Source of the DNA: Rosa chinensis
Taxonomy: Eukaryota; Streptophyta; Magnoliopsida; Rosales; Rosaceae
NCBI RefSeq assembly: GCF_002994745.2
Contig: NC_037093.1
Location: 10,246,900-10,310,899 of the forward strand
DNA length: 64,000 nt
Direction: 5' to 3'
How positions within the stretch are numbered: the first letter of the stretch is position 1; each line of letters opens with the position of its first letter. Below the pieces are notes generated by a model, which ran no database searches, had not been told where the DNA came from, and saw nothing but the letters and a program-made list of their open reading frames with translations. Shown piece after piece: positions 24,486 to 38,751 of this stretch. Position numbers and translations under genes: made by a program.

Positions 24486-25100
24486 ATACAATTCATCATG
24501 TGTGTGACTGATGTAATTGTATGAGCGTAGCGGTTTACAATTCATCATGTGAGTGATTAATGTAATTGTATGAGTGTTGCGGTATACAATTCATCATGTG
24601 CATGATTGATGTAATTGTATGAGTGTTGCGGTATACAATTCATCATGTGAGTGATTGATGTAATTGTATTAAAAGAGTATTTGGAGTTGATGGGTGATCA
24701 TCTACTTTAGTCAAAGTCGATGGGTGCACATCGACAATCGACTTTAGTTTGGAGTTGATGGGTGATCATTGACTTTAGTGTGAGTTGTGTGACTTCTTCA
24801 TTTATTTTCCTTCTCCTTCTAATTGTTGAATTTTATGTAATCTCCTAAACTAAGTTATATGCAGGGATTACCACTTTTTGTAGTGTTTGTTGTAATGTAA
24901 ATTCCTGAACTAAATTCTATGTAGGGATTTATATGATTTCTATTGTTTGTTTTTAGGTAATCTCCCGAATTAAGTTATATGGATTATTGCCTTTTGAATT
25001 GTTTGTTTTAATGTAATCTCCTAAACTAAGTTATATGCAGGAGTTGCTATGATTTGATTGTGTGATTTTAAGTGATCTCCTGAACTAATTTCTATGCAGG
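24486..25100. repeat. Two tandem repeat arrays in L2
   Basis: About four units of roughly 58 bp (acaattcatcatgtgagtga ... tgtaattgtatgagtg) lie at 24486-24670. About five units of roughly 60 bp (taatctcctaaactaagtta ... tgcagggatta) lie at about 24837-25100. A (TA)n tract lies at about 24371-24410. Confidence 0.8.
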
Positions 25101-25995
25101 GATTACTAATTGTTTACCTAGTGTGATTGTATGTTTGGTTGTGCCTTGTGGAGTTAAATGTTGTTGCTTTAATTTATCTCACGAGTTGAGAAATTATAAG
25201 CATGAGTGACGTGAGTCACTTTAATTGAGTTTACTCATACGGGCTTAAAAAGCTTACCGGGTTTGTTTTGTTCAATTCCGGTGCACTATTCTATGGTGTA
25301 GCGGTTATTCCTGCAGGTGAGGACCACCAGGGCTGAGTACGAGGGCGTGGAGTGCAGCAGTGTTAGGTTCATAACCTATTTTTGTTAGTGTACTGCTGTT
25401 TTTGGTATGCTCCTTGTGAGCGTGTACATTTGTAGATTAGATATCTCGAGTTTTGTATACACTTGTTGATGTGATATTCGACTTAAGTGATCGAGTCTTT
25501 ATTAACTTGTAGTTATTACTCTGAATTATCTGAAAAAGTTTCTTGTAACTTTAAGAGTTGGTTTAATTATCGCGTTTCGGATTCGAATATCTTTATTCGA
25601 AATTCGGGGCGTGACACTCCTCTCCCTTATTCGAAATTTTATTAATAGAAAAAGAAGGTACAGAAGGAAGGAGGGGACTATGCCAAAACCCCTTCCAAGA
25701 GAACAATACAAGGAAAACTAACAAAGAACATAACTGACAATCTTTGAGCCAAAAAGAAGGAACGAAAATCAAGAGGTACAAACTAATTCTAATAACAAAA
25801 TCAAGAGAACCTATAATTAACTGATGAATTAAGATCCCTCTCATACTCTGCAGAAAAAGAGCTAGGCAGTGTTCTCCACCAAAGTGCTCCCTCATGCATT
25901 GCACCATATCTGGCAAGCTTGTCAGCTAAAGCATTCCCTTCCCGTTAGATGTGTGAGATCCGGAAAGTTAATTGAGTAGTTAGATTCAGACAGTT

Positions 25996-26653
25996 TAACC
26001 ACAATCTAATTCATAATCTAGATCTGAGTTTAACCCGAACCTCAAATCCGAATACTAAGTCGACCCAAATCCCAAATTGAGATGAGGAAAAATCTAGTGA
26101 TTATTATTTTGGTTACAAAAGTCTAATTATTGGATATTCAAGTAATATATGTGGTTTCTAGAATTGTTTCAATTATGAGTTGCAGATTGTTTTTTCCCAC
26201 CCTATTAATTTATTACACTAGATTTTACAAATTGTTTGAAATGAAACCCACCAACCAAGAATGGGATTAGGTCTACCTGAGTGGATTTTTTTTCTTGGTG
26301 TTATAGTTAGCTTAACTTATGTAATTACATTTTAATGGGTTTCACCTTTGTTTGTGAGTTTTAGTGGCTTTCGGCTCGCCTATGCACTTTTGTGTGTTTT
26401 TTGTTATACTTTGATGTTTGTGATATTACATGTGTGGCAGGTTCTGTTCAGTGGTCAGTATGGAAGTACACCAATTGCGGTCTTAGGCGGATGTACTAAT
26501 TGATTGGTTGGATTATATATGTAGCTTTATTTTAGTCAAGGTTTAGTTAGTATAGGCTAGTAGTCATTTTCTCAAATGTATAGGCTATTATAGAATGGGT
26601 GTTATTTGCTAAGGATTTGTTTTCCGGTTAGGCCGAATAGGCAAAACCAACGT
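25996..26653. other. Unassigned AT-rich spacer
   Basis: No reading frame or RNA gene is recognisable. The duplicated peptide-gene block begins at about 26654. Confidence 0.6.
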
Positions 26654-27095
26654 TTATTGTGTATGCATAATCTACGAACATTAATCAATAGGAACCAAGA
26701 TTGGAGTTAGTGCATGCATAAATGGATTTTTTTTTTATATATATTGGATATGCATAATCCCTTGTGTTAATCTTTTCCTTATTTTCATACCAATTACAAG
26801 GTCAGTAAAATTGTCTTCGATTCTGTTATTAAATCCATTCAAAATATTGTTAGTTATGAGGGTTTGCCTGATTGGTAAATTGTGGATTTGTTGTAATGAA
26901 CTTGAACTTTTGCTCTGTTTGGTATCCATATATAAGAGTCCTCTAGGCCTATATTACGTACCAGCCAGTACTCTTTTGCAACTCTTAATTTTTCATCTAA
27001 TCAAAATGGCTATGAACCCAAGTTCTAAAAATTTTGGTTACAATGATGATTTATGGATTATCGGCTGTGAGCAAGCTTAGCTAGCTGTTTATGAA
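26654..27095 (+). pseudogene. Promoter plus first codons of secreted-peptide gene 2 (truncated tandem copy)
   Basis: Counterpart of 17757-18197. It has the TATA region (catatataagagtcctct) at about 26929-26947, ATG at 27006, then about a dozen codons resembling the gene start before diverging. It lies about 440 bp upstream of the intact paralogue at 27463. Its presence in both blocks shows the truncated copy existed before the larger duplication. Confidence 0.75.
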
Positions 27096-27462
27096 TTTGA
27101 TTACATTGATTATATGTACGCATAACCTATGAACATTAATCAATAGGAACCAAGATTGGAGTTAGTGTATGCACAAATGGATTTTTATATATATATATAT
27201 ATTGGATATGCATAATCCCTTTTGTTACTGTTTTCCTTATTTTCATACCCATTACAAGGTAAGTAAAATTGTCTTCGATTATGTTATTAAATCCATTCAA
27301 AATATTGGCAGTTATGAGGGTTTACTGATTAGTAAATCATGGATTTGTTGTAATGAACTTGAACTTTTAGTCTTTTTGGTACCTATATATAAGAGTCCTC
27401 TATGCCTATATTACCTACCGCCCAATACTCTTTTGCAACTCTAAAACTTTCACCTAATCAAA

Positions 27463-27837
27463 ATGGTGTTCAACCCAAGTTATGAAAAATTTGGTGCTCT
27501 AGTTCTTCTCCTTCTGTTTAGTTTTAATCTTTTGGCAACTCAAGCTCGACCAACAAGCAGTTCCAACTTGGCTACGCTGAGCATTGGTGGCGGATATGTT
27601 GGTTCTGGAGGACGGTACTACAACTCTATTCCGAGTCCATCATCACTGATGAATAAGGACTCGGAGACAAGCATTGATATAGCACATCCAAGACAGGCAC
27701 GTGGTGGCATAGCACATCCAAGCCTAGGACAACAAATCCCTTATATGAATCCATCAATAATTGGAAGGATTAGGGTGTCAGCACCGAGCCCTGGTGCTGG
27801 ACACGGTGGTGGTGGTAGTGGTGGGGGTGGACATTAA
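27463..27837 (+). CDS. Small secreted peptide precursor, possible PIP/PIPL-like (copy 2)
   Basis: A single-exon frame of 124 aa, paralogous to 18563-18949. The signal peptide (1 to about 29) has the same ALVLLLLFSFN core and ends near TQA. The middle keeps both AHP motifs. The C-terminal core reads SAPSPGAGH, then a Gly/His tail with a slightly different repeat count. Short in-frame differences (a few codons missing after the signal peptide) with an otherwise open frame suggest that both copies are under coding constraint. TATA is at about 27384-27392. Confidence 0.7.
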   Translation: MVFNPSYEKFGALVLLLLFSFNLLATQARPTSSSNLATLSIGGGYVGSGGRYYNSIPSPSSLMNKDSETSIDIAHPRQARGGIAHPSLGQQIPYMNPSIIGRIRVSAPSPGAGHGGGGSGGGGH

Positions 27838-28146
27838 CTTGGCCATTCATGATTCTGGGATTATGGGACAGCAGTCACAACACAACATTTTAACAATTCA
27901 AGTGATATATGAGATATATGGTGAATCAATAAGAGGAAAATATCAACCCTCATGTAACCCAAAAAAACCAATATTTAATTCATAATGTTGTCCTATAATA
28001 TGGATTTCTTTACGGAAAAAATATTTTTTTCATCATTTATCATCTTTTTAAATATGGTATAGCATATATATAGCATTTGTTTTTGGTTTTCTGCATTAGA
28101 AATTTAGTATACCATAATTGATTAGTGTTTCTTAATACACATAGTC

Positions 28147-28908
<762 letters not shown>

Positions 28909-29067
28909 TACATTAATGTACTGATACATCAAGTAGACTAGGTTCAATACATAGGTAGACTAGCTCGGTACAAGGGTAGACTAACTCCATGCATGTCTAC
29001 CCATGTACTGAGCTAGTCTACCTATGTATTGAACCTAGTCTACTTAATGTATCGGTACATTAATGTA
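28909..29067. repeat. Long near-perfect hairpin, 73-nt arms
   Basis: Arm 1 (28909-28981) pairs with arm 2 (28995-29067) with about four mismatches, leaving a 13-nt loop. Both arms contain gtagactaggttcaataca or its complement and end in the palindrome tacattaatgta. The fold resembles a young MIRNA precursor or a fold-back MITE. No target or expression can be judged from the sequence. Confidence 0.85.
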
Positions 29068-29500
29068 CTGTAGACGATCCCGAAGAAGAAATAGAGTGAG
29101 AAATATTTTCAGAGATTGCAAAATACGAGTAGGAAGATGACAAAATGGTCAAAGAAAGAGTGTTTTTAAACTAAATGTATACAATTATACAGATATATAT
29201 TATTTTTGTTTGCTATATACCAATACCATGCAAGTGGTCTGGTGGTAAAAATCATGTATAATTTTCTTTACTTCAATTCCTTGGCCTCAAGTGCAATTGA
29301 ATTTGTTATAAATTTTAGATTTGTTCATTTTCTAATGACTAATGTGTAAAGGCCTTTATCGACTCGGTTTTCAGGCCCATTAGAAATATAGGATTTACTA
29401 GCTGGGCACCTCCGAAGACCGTTATGAATGTCCCGGTCACTAAAACCCTCACAATCCTAACTCCCAACGCTAGAACCCCAAAACTCCCAAGTCCCAAACC
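29068..29500. other. Upstream region of the pseudouridine synthase gene
   Basis: AT-rich to about 29400, then CT-rich leader sequence. An upstream ATG at 29424 opens a different frame overlapping the gene start, so it could act as an upstream ORF. No clear TATA box was chosen. Confidence 0.5.
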
Positions 29501-32500
29501 ATGCCGAATCACCTTCTCCTCCGCCGCATCCTCCTCCGCCCTCCACTCTCCTCCTCCGCCGAATCCGGCGGCGATAGGCTCTTCATCTCACCTTTCCACT
29601 ACTCCCGATCTTACGCCACCGCCCAACCATTTCACGAAGACAAACAAAAGCGCGGCAAAAAGTGGTTCACTCTACCTCCGTTCACTGACTCCGTAAACGG
29701 CGCCGCTTTGGGACGAGAGCTGTCTCGCAGCGTCGGCAGAGATGTGTATGCTAAACCCACAGCCGCCGCAGCCACGACGGCGCTTAAATGGGTCACCAGG
29801 TGCTGCCCTGAGATTCCCAGAAGCCTTGTCCAGAAGCTCTTTCGGTTAAGACAGGTCGAGCTCCTTAAAGTTTCATTACAATATGGAAATGGGTTTTTGA
29901 ATGGTGATTGGAAAGTGTTTTGCTTTGATTATTTATCACAGGTTCGAAGAGAAGCATCTGACATGGATCAAGGTGTTCAAGCACTTAAAAGGGTATCTGA
30001 AATTTGTATTAACTTTTGTTTTGTTCTGTAATGGGTGGAGCTTAGAGCTTTTGTTGCAATTATATTGGGTAGTTTTGTTTCTGATTTCGATTTTCGTGAA
30101 GGTGGGGGCCAAAGACTCGATGAACTTAGGAGATCGAATTTGTCTTCCTATTTCTGTGAAACAGTTCCCTGATGATAAACAAGAAGAGGGACATTGTAGT
30201 GAAGAAGAAGTCAAGTTTATTTGTAGTCTCGTGTTGTATAAGGTTCGTAACTGTGAACTCTGTCGCTTGTGTGTGTGTGTGTGTGTGTGTGTTAAGCTAG
30301 TTATCTTCCTTACACATGTTATTTTGATTTCAGGATCCAGCGATTGTTGTCATCAATAAACCCCCTGGATTGCCTGTTCAGGTTGCTAGTGATACTTAAT
30401 TGATGAATGTGTTGTACTTTTGGTTTCTTGGTAGCTTTATTTGATTCCAGTGTTGAAATATGTGGTGTTTGTACAGGGCGGTATTGGAATCAAAAGGAGT
30501 TTAGATGAACTCGCTGCCACTTGTTTAAGTTACGGCTTTTCAGAACCCCCTCGTCTGGTCAGTTTGTGTAACTTCTAACTTAAGCAGGAGCAGGATTCAT
30601 TATCTATAGCTGCAAGACTATAATCTAGAGTGCAAATGGAAATGAAAGAGGCATATTCATCGCATGACTATTACCCTATTTCAATTATGGCTCTATTGAA
30701 GAGTTCTAGCTAAATCATTGATTAGCACCTTTTTCTGTTTTTTTTTGTTTTTTTTAATATTTTGTATTTATTTATTTTGAATTTTCAACAAGGCTGTGCA
30801 AGTTGTTAGCTATATTCATTCATCTGTCAAGATTATAGTTTCGGACCCACCTTGGTTGGGTAAAAAGTTGTGTCATTACAGTCTAGAAAGAATGCAACGG
30901 AAGGAATGAATAGAACTTCTTGTTTCGTTAGGGTTAGAGTTCTGATGTCTTGAACAAACAGGGACCATTGTTTTCCCATGTCCCTTTTGACTGTTTGTGT
31001 TTCTCAAATTCTAAAAATGAGAGGAAAAGTTATGGAGAAGATATCAATGGATAGACTGTCTATCATATTAGAATATGTCTGATACATTCTCCTTAATGTC
31101 TCTGATTCAAGATTTTATAAAACTATATTAATTTATGGATAGGCATGATACAAACACGATATATAGATCAGTTAGAATGACACTTGTATTAAAAATTTCT
31201 TATATTGTATTAAGTGTGGTTGCCTGGCCTCTTCTGTTTCTTACAACAATCTTGTAGATTGCATGGATATTGAATGATCTATCTTCTATCAACACGTTTT
31301 TTGTTTGTTTAGGTACACAGACTTGACAGAGATTGTAGTGGTATCCTTGTGATGGGACGGACACAAACAAGTACAACAGTTTTGCATTCCCTCTTCCGTG
31401 AGAAAACTTTTGGAGCTTCAGATGATGTGAGTAAATGTCAATTCTCTCTCTGTCTTTGCTTGTTGTTCTGTTGCATTACCTGTGATTTGTTTTTGTTTTA
31501 AAGGTTATCGACCATGCTAAAGCCATTCTGCAAAGAAGGTATTGGGCACTCGTCATTGGATCTCCCAGACAACAAGAGGGCTTAATCTCCGTGCCTTTAG
31601 GAAAGGTTAGAGTACTTATGAATGTTGTCACTGTCCTACTTATGCCGTAGACCTAGAGATTTCCACGGAGTAATGACTTCGGCTAGACTCTGCTTAGCAA
31701 TTTAATTGCTTTACGGTACAAGCTTTTGGTCAGTACCTTAGGGATATATTGAACATATATTAATGCACAAATGTTTATAAATATACAGCCAAATTACATT
31801 TTTTTTGTTCCTGTATATCTGGCCATTCCATTTGCTGAGTTGTTTGTAATTGGCAATTTACATATTCCAGTTTACCAACTCTGCAATTTTCATTAATGAT
31901 TTATACCACATTTGCAACATTAGCAAACTACATAACTGAAATTACCAAAACGATGCACCAAAACTGTAAAATGTTCCAGATTAGAGACTGAATGTGTAAT
32001 TTAGCTCAAATTTACTTAAGTTATGATAAGTTGGTGTTATGAAATCTTTCAGGTGGTGGTAGACAATGGTAAATCAGATAGGATCACCATTGTGAGTAAG
32101 GCACAATGTTTGCCATCTCAACATGCACTTACAAAGTACAAAGTGATTGGATCATCATGTCCTGGTTAGCAACAAACTCTATTGCCCTTGCACAATGTGT
32201 CCAATTTGCTATTTAGAGGACTGTCTGAGTAAATTTTTGTCATGAGATATCTGTTGAAGTTGTAGTTTTATTACCTGGCCAAATCTAGTTTGACAAGAAT
32301 AATTTGGCCCTGCACTGTTATGTTCTTTTGATATTCCAGGACAAATTCTCAAATAATTAATACTTCCCTGTCATGTTTCTGATATTCTACTGTAATTATT
32401 CAGGTTTCACATGGTTAGAGCTAATTCCACTTACTGGTCGAAAGCACCAGGTATGCGTTGGAACTAAACACTTGCAATGATTTCTTGTTTCAGCTTTATT

Positions 32501-32941
32501 CATTAGTTAGAGTCACTGTTGACTGTGCTGTCTGTGCACAACTCTTCTAACCATGTGTGGGAACTACAGCTGCGTGTACACTGTGCAGAAGTTTTGGGAA
32601 CACCAATAGTCGGAGACTACAAATATGGATGGCGAACGCATAAGGACTGGAAACCTGTTGCTTGGTCTAAGATTGAAAGCCATTCCAGTGAGGGGCATTC
32701 GAAGAGAAAAAACATTCCTTTTGATCTCAATATGGACAGTGGAAGTATTGCCGAAAAGAATTTGCGCTTACATCTTCATTCTAAGCAAATGGTTTTGCCT
32801 AATGTGTCTCTGGCTTTGCAAAATGTGAAACTGCATGCGGAGTGTGATCTTTCAGGACTAGAAGGCCTAGAATTGGTTGCTCCTATGCCTTCATACATGC
32901 AAAAAAGTTGGGATATTACAAATTCTGGTTTTGACGGGTGA
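29501..32941 (+). CDS. RluA-family RNA pseudouridine synthase, probably mitochondrial
   Basis: Ten exons: 29501-29854, 29942-29992, 30102-30242, 30334-30381, 30477-30557, 31313-31426, 31504-31605, 32053-32164, 32404-32450 and 32570-32941, all GT-AG. They join in frame to 473 aa. The Arg/Ser/Leu-rich N-terminus ([11 protein letters not shown]) looks like an organelle presequence. An S4-like segment lies at about 90-120. The catalytic domain has [10 protein letters not shown], then HRLDRDCSG (residues 227-235, catalytic Asp about 230), then [14 protein letters not shown]. Such enzymes isomerise uridine to pseudouridine in RNA. It resembles plant RNA pseudouridine synthase 3/4-type proteins; the exact orthologue is not settled. 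Confidence 0.88.
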
Positions 32942-33863
32942 TATTACACATTCTTAAGCTACAACTAGAATTTTCTAAATACTATTATTCTTTGAGGTGC
33001 GTTCTTCACTTATGTCATTTAGTTTTAACTTGCATGCCTCGTGAGATTACTTTCTAACTCGTGTTTAGATTTAAGCAAAACTTGGCAATCCATGGGTGGA
33101 CTTGGTGAAAACATTTCGCGTTATATCCTCATTTTGCAGTACCACTCAAGTATTGAACAAGGTGGCCTGTGAGTATAGATTTATTACTGCATAGTAACCA
33201 AGTGCAGAATTGATTACCATCAAGTGCACCATATTCATTATTTCACTCTTGTACCTATTTACTTGCAGAATTATGTTGAACCAATAGATTCCTTTTTGTG
33301 CTTGCAGGACTACCTTATGGCTTCCAAGTTACAACTCCTAATTGTAAACGATGTAAGCTAGTTTGTTTTATACAAGCACACCCCTGTGTCGCATCACCCG
33401 AATACCAATGCTAAATATCTTTGGAGAGCTGCCCAGTATCTCTGTACTTCCCGCTTGTTTTATGTTATCCTGGCTAATAGGCTATATATGAAAATAACTA
33501 CTGCGTGTTTAGTTTGATATTTGAGGTGTATTAATGACAGTTTCCTTTTAATAGCCACTCAACTACGGATTCAGCTTCTTAATATGTACGGATTGTGCAA
33601 TCTCAACTTGCAAGTGCAAATGAGGTACGAAAATCAAGATGCATTGAAAATAAAAGTAAAGAAAATCTGGGTGGAGATGAGACTATAATTTATCCCCCTA
33701 TAGAGCACTTTACATGGGTTATGCTTCTGAGCATCAAACATTGGCCAAGAATGAGGCTCTCTGGTTTCTTTATGCTTTCTCCATTTTCATGCTTAACATG
33801 AGCTTCTTCCTTTGCAAAGCCATTGATGAAAACAGAAAGGTCCAGAGTGTACCTCGGCTCACT
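32942..33863. other. 3' flank of the pseudouridine synthase gene, no gene seen
   Basis: Intergenic. A segment around 33180-33340 (ggcttccaagttacaactcc) recurs at 36460-36560 and 38268-38320, so it is a local repeat. Confidence 0.6.
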
Positions 33864-35469
<1,606 letters not shown>

Positions 35470-36563
35470 AAATCATAGCTTTAGATTGGTAGAAGTCCAA
35501 TTCTTGTCCACACCAACCAATATCAATCATAACTGCATTACTATGCAGAACTTCATTGTTGGAAAGGATGGCTAGCTCTTGTGATGGATAATGAAGAGTT
35601 TATTTAATCTAATACATGTTTTGCTGGTACTTTCTTCTTGATTTTGCTGATATGTAGAAAACCAAAACAAAATGAGACATGTTGAGGGTTTAGGCTGAGT
35701 TCGCTAGTCAAAAGAACAAGTAGAGGAAGGGTTCCACTCTAATATCTTCTCATATATCAAAGATTTTTGCTGATGTAGATATCAGTGACATATAACCATC
35801 TACTGTATATGTATCACATACAATTATGGTGTGGAAGTTGGGATTTGATTCATTAATTTGTGACGTATAATTTACTTCATGCAGGATACTCAGAGTCTTA
35901 CATCATTGTCATCGTCTATCAAACGAAACCAAACATATCTCAATCACTAAACAAGCACTACTGTACAAGGTACAATTACTGTTATTTTTTTAAGTACTGT
36001 CTTATCTAGAAGTATTAGTGCATACCTTGCTGATGTTGCCGTGATAACTTGAAATGTCAAGAATTAAATTTGCCACAAAGACAAGTACAGATGTGTCTGT
36101 TATGCATTTTAAACTTGATCCATATGTATCAGAAGTTACATGACCAATGTAAGGAAGGTTTATGGTATATCGATATATCGATTCTGTTCTCCATCGATTC
36201 GAAACTGAAATACAAATAAGAAGAAGCAATAGTGTACGTAGATCATCAAATGCAGGAGAATTTCGATACACTTGAGGTTGAATCAACACCTCATGAGTTC
36301 AAATTACTCTCCCATAGACCTGAGCTCGAATCACCCTCCCTGTATATTGGTAAAGAATAATTGTACGAAAAACGGTGAAGCAACATTTTTTATTATTGGA
36401 TTAACTGCAAATATGCGTTGTGAACTTGGCCATAATTGTCGATTCATTACATGCGTGTTACTGCCTAGTAACGAAGTGCATATTCATTACATATCCTTGA
36501 TACTTGCAGCACGTTCCATTGTTTTCTGCTTGCAGATCTACACTGTGGCTTCCAAGTTTTATA
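35470..36563. other. Intergenic sequence, no gene seen
   Basis: AT-rich. Repeat-like pieces shared with 33180-33340 occur near 36460-36560. No reading frame is supported. Confidence 0.6.
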
Positions 36564-38227
36564 GGGCAAAATAATGTTTAGTCCTTCAAGTATGTCTTCG
36601 TCCTCTTTCCAGTCTCTGCCTTTCTAATTTAATCTCAAAAGTCCCTGAACTCAAAATTTATAGTCCAACTGGTCCATTCCCTCGATTTCATCCGGTTGCT
36701 CGCTAACGTGTCAGTTTTGTATTTGCTAGCTCAGTGCCACGTAAGACACTGATTTGTAAAGTGATGAAAATGCCCCTGCTTCAGTTTCTTCCAAAATTTC
36801 CTCCGAAATGATAGTCTCCTGAGAGAACTCAAGGAGAGAGAAAGTAGATCTAGATTTCTCTCTCTCCTCCACCAGTGAATATCTCGGCACCACCGTGCCT
36901 CACCTCCACCACCACAGTGTCCACCAGTCTCTAGCGACTCAAACTCAGCTCCCACATCATCCGGAGCCGCCAGAAAATGACTCACGCGCCAATGAAGCAA
37001 TACCCAGAACTGCTTTGGACACCCAACCTTTCTGGGTGTCTTGACTTCTCTCTCTTCTAGCGCTTCCAGCGAACCCAAATCACCACCAACGATTCCTCTC
37101 TTCTCCAAGTTGTCACCACCACCTCCCATTACCGTGAATTTCTTCAACCTGCAACTTTTAGGGTATTGGGTTCATAGAGGAGAGAGAGGATGGGAGAGAA
37201 TCCTAAAAGCTAACTATACAAGGCAAATCCCAGAACTTTCAAATAGAATCTAGCTTACCTCGTGATCAAATGAGATCAAGATCAGAACCCAATTTGCAAG
37301 TTCACGTTCGACAAAGAACACGGCAAACCCAAATTCCTCAACTCGGCCAATTTCCATAAATATCCAGAGTTTAACTCCGACTCAAGGTCACGAAGAACAG
37401 GGCAAAGCCGAAATCAGCCCAAAATCGCAACTTTTCCAAAACTTGATCGAACTCGAAAATCACTTACACCAGCTTGTAGAGTACGGAGAGCAAATCATCT
37501 TTCATATATCAAGCAAGCCCAATAGCCACCGTAGATGCCGGAAAATGTCCCAAAACGGCCGAAGCAACCCAGAAACGAAAATCATCAAAACATGATCAAA
37601 TTCAAAATCTAATTACACAGGCTTGTAGAGCATGACGAGAAGTTGAATTTTGATGCCCCCAACGACGTCAGGGAGGCCGGAGCCACCAAGAGGGAGATCC
37701 ACGCCGGCGAGAAATCGAAGAGTGTGTTTGGTGTCGTGAGCTTTTAGGGCGCTGAGAGTGGGGTCACGGCTGGCGTATTTATACTTGACGCTCAAGACGG
37801 CGTTGTCGAGAACGACGCCGGCGATGATGTTGGTGGAAATCAGGAGGAGTAAGAGAAGAAGAAAGCTCCGGCATGAGGTTGTGAGAGTGAGCGTGCCTGT
37901 TTTCATGGCGGAAGACGACATCGTCACGATCGTCGCTGAAATTGAAGTTGAAGAAGAGCTTGGTAGTTGTGGTGGAGTGTTTTTGGATGGTGAGCTCGGT
38001 AGTGGTGGTGGAGAGAACGATGTAAAGAGAAAGAACGAAGAGCAGGGGCATTCTCGTCACTTTACATGCAGATAACTGACACGTCAACGAGCAACCGGAT
38101 GAAATCAAGGGAATGGACCAGTTGGACTATAAATTTTGAGTTCAGAGACTTTAAAGATTAAATTAGAAAGGCAGGGACTGAAACGAGGACGAATGCATAC
38201 TTCAGGGACTATACAATATTTTGCCCC
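36564..38227. mobile_element. Pack-MULE-like element with about 150-bp terminal inverted repeats
   Basis: The left arm 36564-36714 and right arm 38076-38227 are inverted copies over about 150 bp with scattered mismatches. The ends read GGGCAAAATAATG and, inverted, GGGGCAAAATATTG. There is no transposase. The interior carries a host gene fragment (see 37658-37906) and a Glu/Arg/Gly-rich frame at 36731-37147 that overlaps the left arm. Long TIRs point to a Mutator-like element. A clear 9-bp duplication was not found: flanks are agttttata on the left and a T-run on the right. Confidence 0.78.
37658..37906 (-). pseudogene. Captured first exon of a pepsin-like aspartic protease
   Basis: Reading leftward from ATG at 37906, the frame gives a signal peptide (SFLLLLLLLISTN) and then the prosegment motifs VKYKYASRDPTLSALKAHD and LRFLAGVDLPLGGSG. 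These are the start of plant aspartic proteinase-like proteins, whose conserved exon 1 ends just after this motif. Reading on leads into apparent intron sequence and a stop at 37613. The catalytic DTG/DSG exons are absent. An upstream in-frame ATG at 37927 is possible. Its location between MULE TIRs indicates gene-fragment capture. Confidence 0.75.
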
Positions 38228-38746
38228 TTTTTTTTTCTTTTCTTTTTTTGAAAAGCATTTTGGCTTCCAATTAAGTTACAACTCCTAATTATAAACAATG
38301 TAAACTAGATTCTATTTTGAGCATACTTTTTGTTTGGGATCAACTCTTATATTTGGAGAAATCCCCGGCCGGTCCGCCGGTGTCTATGTTCTTCCACATT
38401 CTCTTATGCTTTCCAGGTTTCGGATACAAAATTACATGGCAGGGAAATAGTTGCTTCTGCGTTTATATTGGCAAAGTGGATTATTGCTAGAACCTGCTAC
38501 AGCAAGCAAGATACCTGGGCCCTGGCCATATCTGTTTGCCAACTACTTTGAATTTTGAAACATTGACCGCTTGTAGTGGAAGACCGGTATGAGAAAACAA
38601 CCAACTCCATGATAGAGCTTAACTAGGTTTAAAACTTTAAATATTAGGTTTTCCTTCCCCATATATGTGGATGTGTAATATTTGTCTAAACACGTATACA
38701 TCAATATAGATTGTATGCAATCAAAGCAACTGAGACCATGTTAATT
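38228..38746. other. Intergenic sequence, target region of Tat element C
   Basis: A T-rich start, a copy of the local repeat (38268-38320), then unique sequence up to the target-site copy AGACG at 38747-38751. No gene seen. Confidence 0.6.
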
Positions 38747-38751
38747 AGACG

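Larger units (their letters stand above)
20414..25616 (+). mobile_element. Long LTR-like element L2 with 5-bp target duplication
   Basis: It starts TGTGACGCCCCGG, ends CGGGGCGTGACA, and is flanked by CTCCT at 20409-20413 and 25617-25621. A TG...CA structure with a 5-bp duplication fits a solo LTR. Without the nested element L3 it is about 2.77 kb. A TATA box (TATAAATATAAG) lies at 20696-20707, downstream of a block shared with L1 and L3. No internal domain, PBS or protein-coding frame was found; frames around 20807-21101 look like LTR leader sequence. Confidence 0.75.
20374..25995 (-). mobile_element. LINE 3' end (minus strand), split by element L2
   Basis: The minus strand reads an RNase H-like remnant near 25990-25840 (REGNALADKLARYG-type motif, with stops), then a 3' UTR-like stretch. 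After L2 it ends in a poly(A) tail, seen as 13 T at 20374-20386 on the plus strand. LINE sequence is therefore 25995-25617 plus 20413-20374, and everything between is the later insertion. It is 5' truncated and non-functional. Confidence 0.65.

Noticed and set aside
25593..25916. 107-codon minus-strand frame as a membrane protein
   Set aside because: It lies in the 3' region of a 5'-truncated LINE and runs over the L2 insertion junction.
36731..37147. 138-codon minus-strand frame as a gene
   Set aside because: It begins in unique sequence and ends in the MULE terminal repeat. Low-complexity Gly/Arg/Leu composition and no family resemblance suggest chance.
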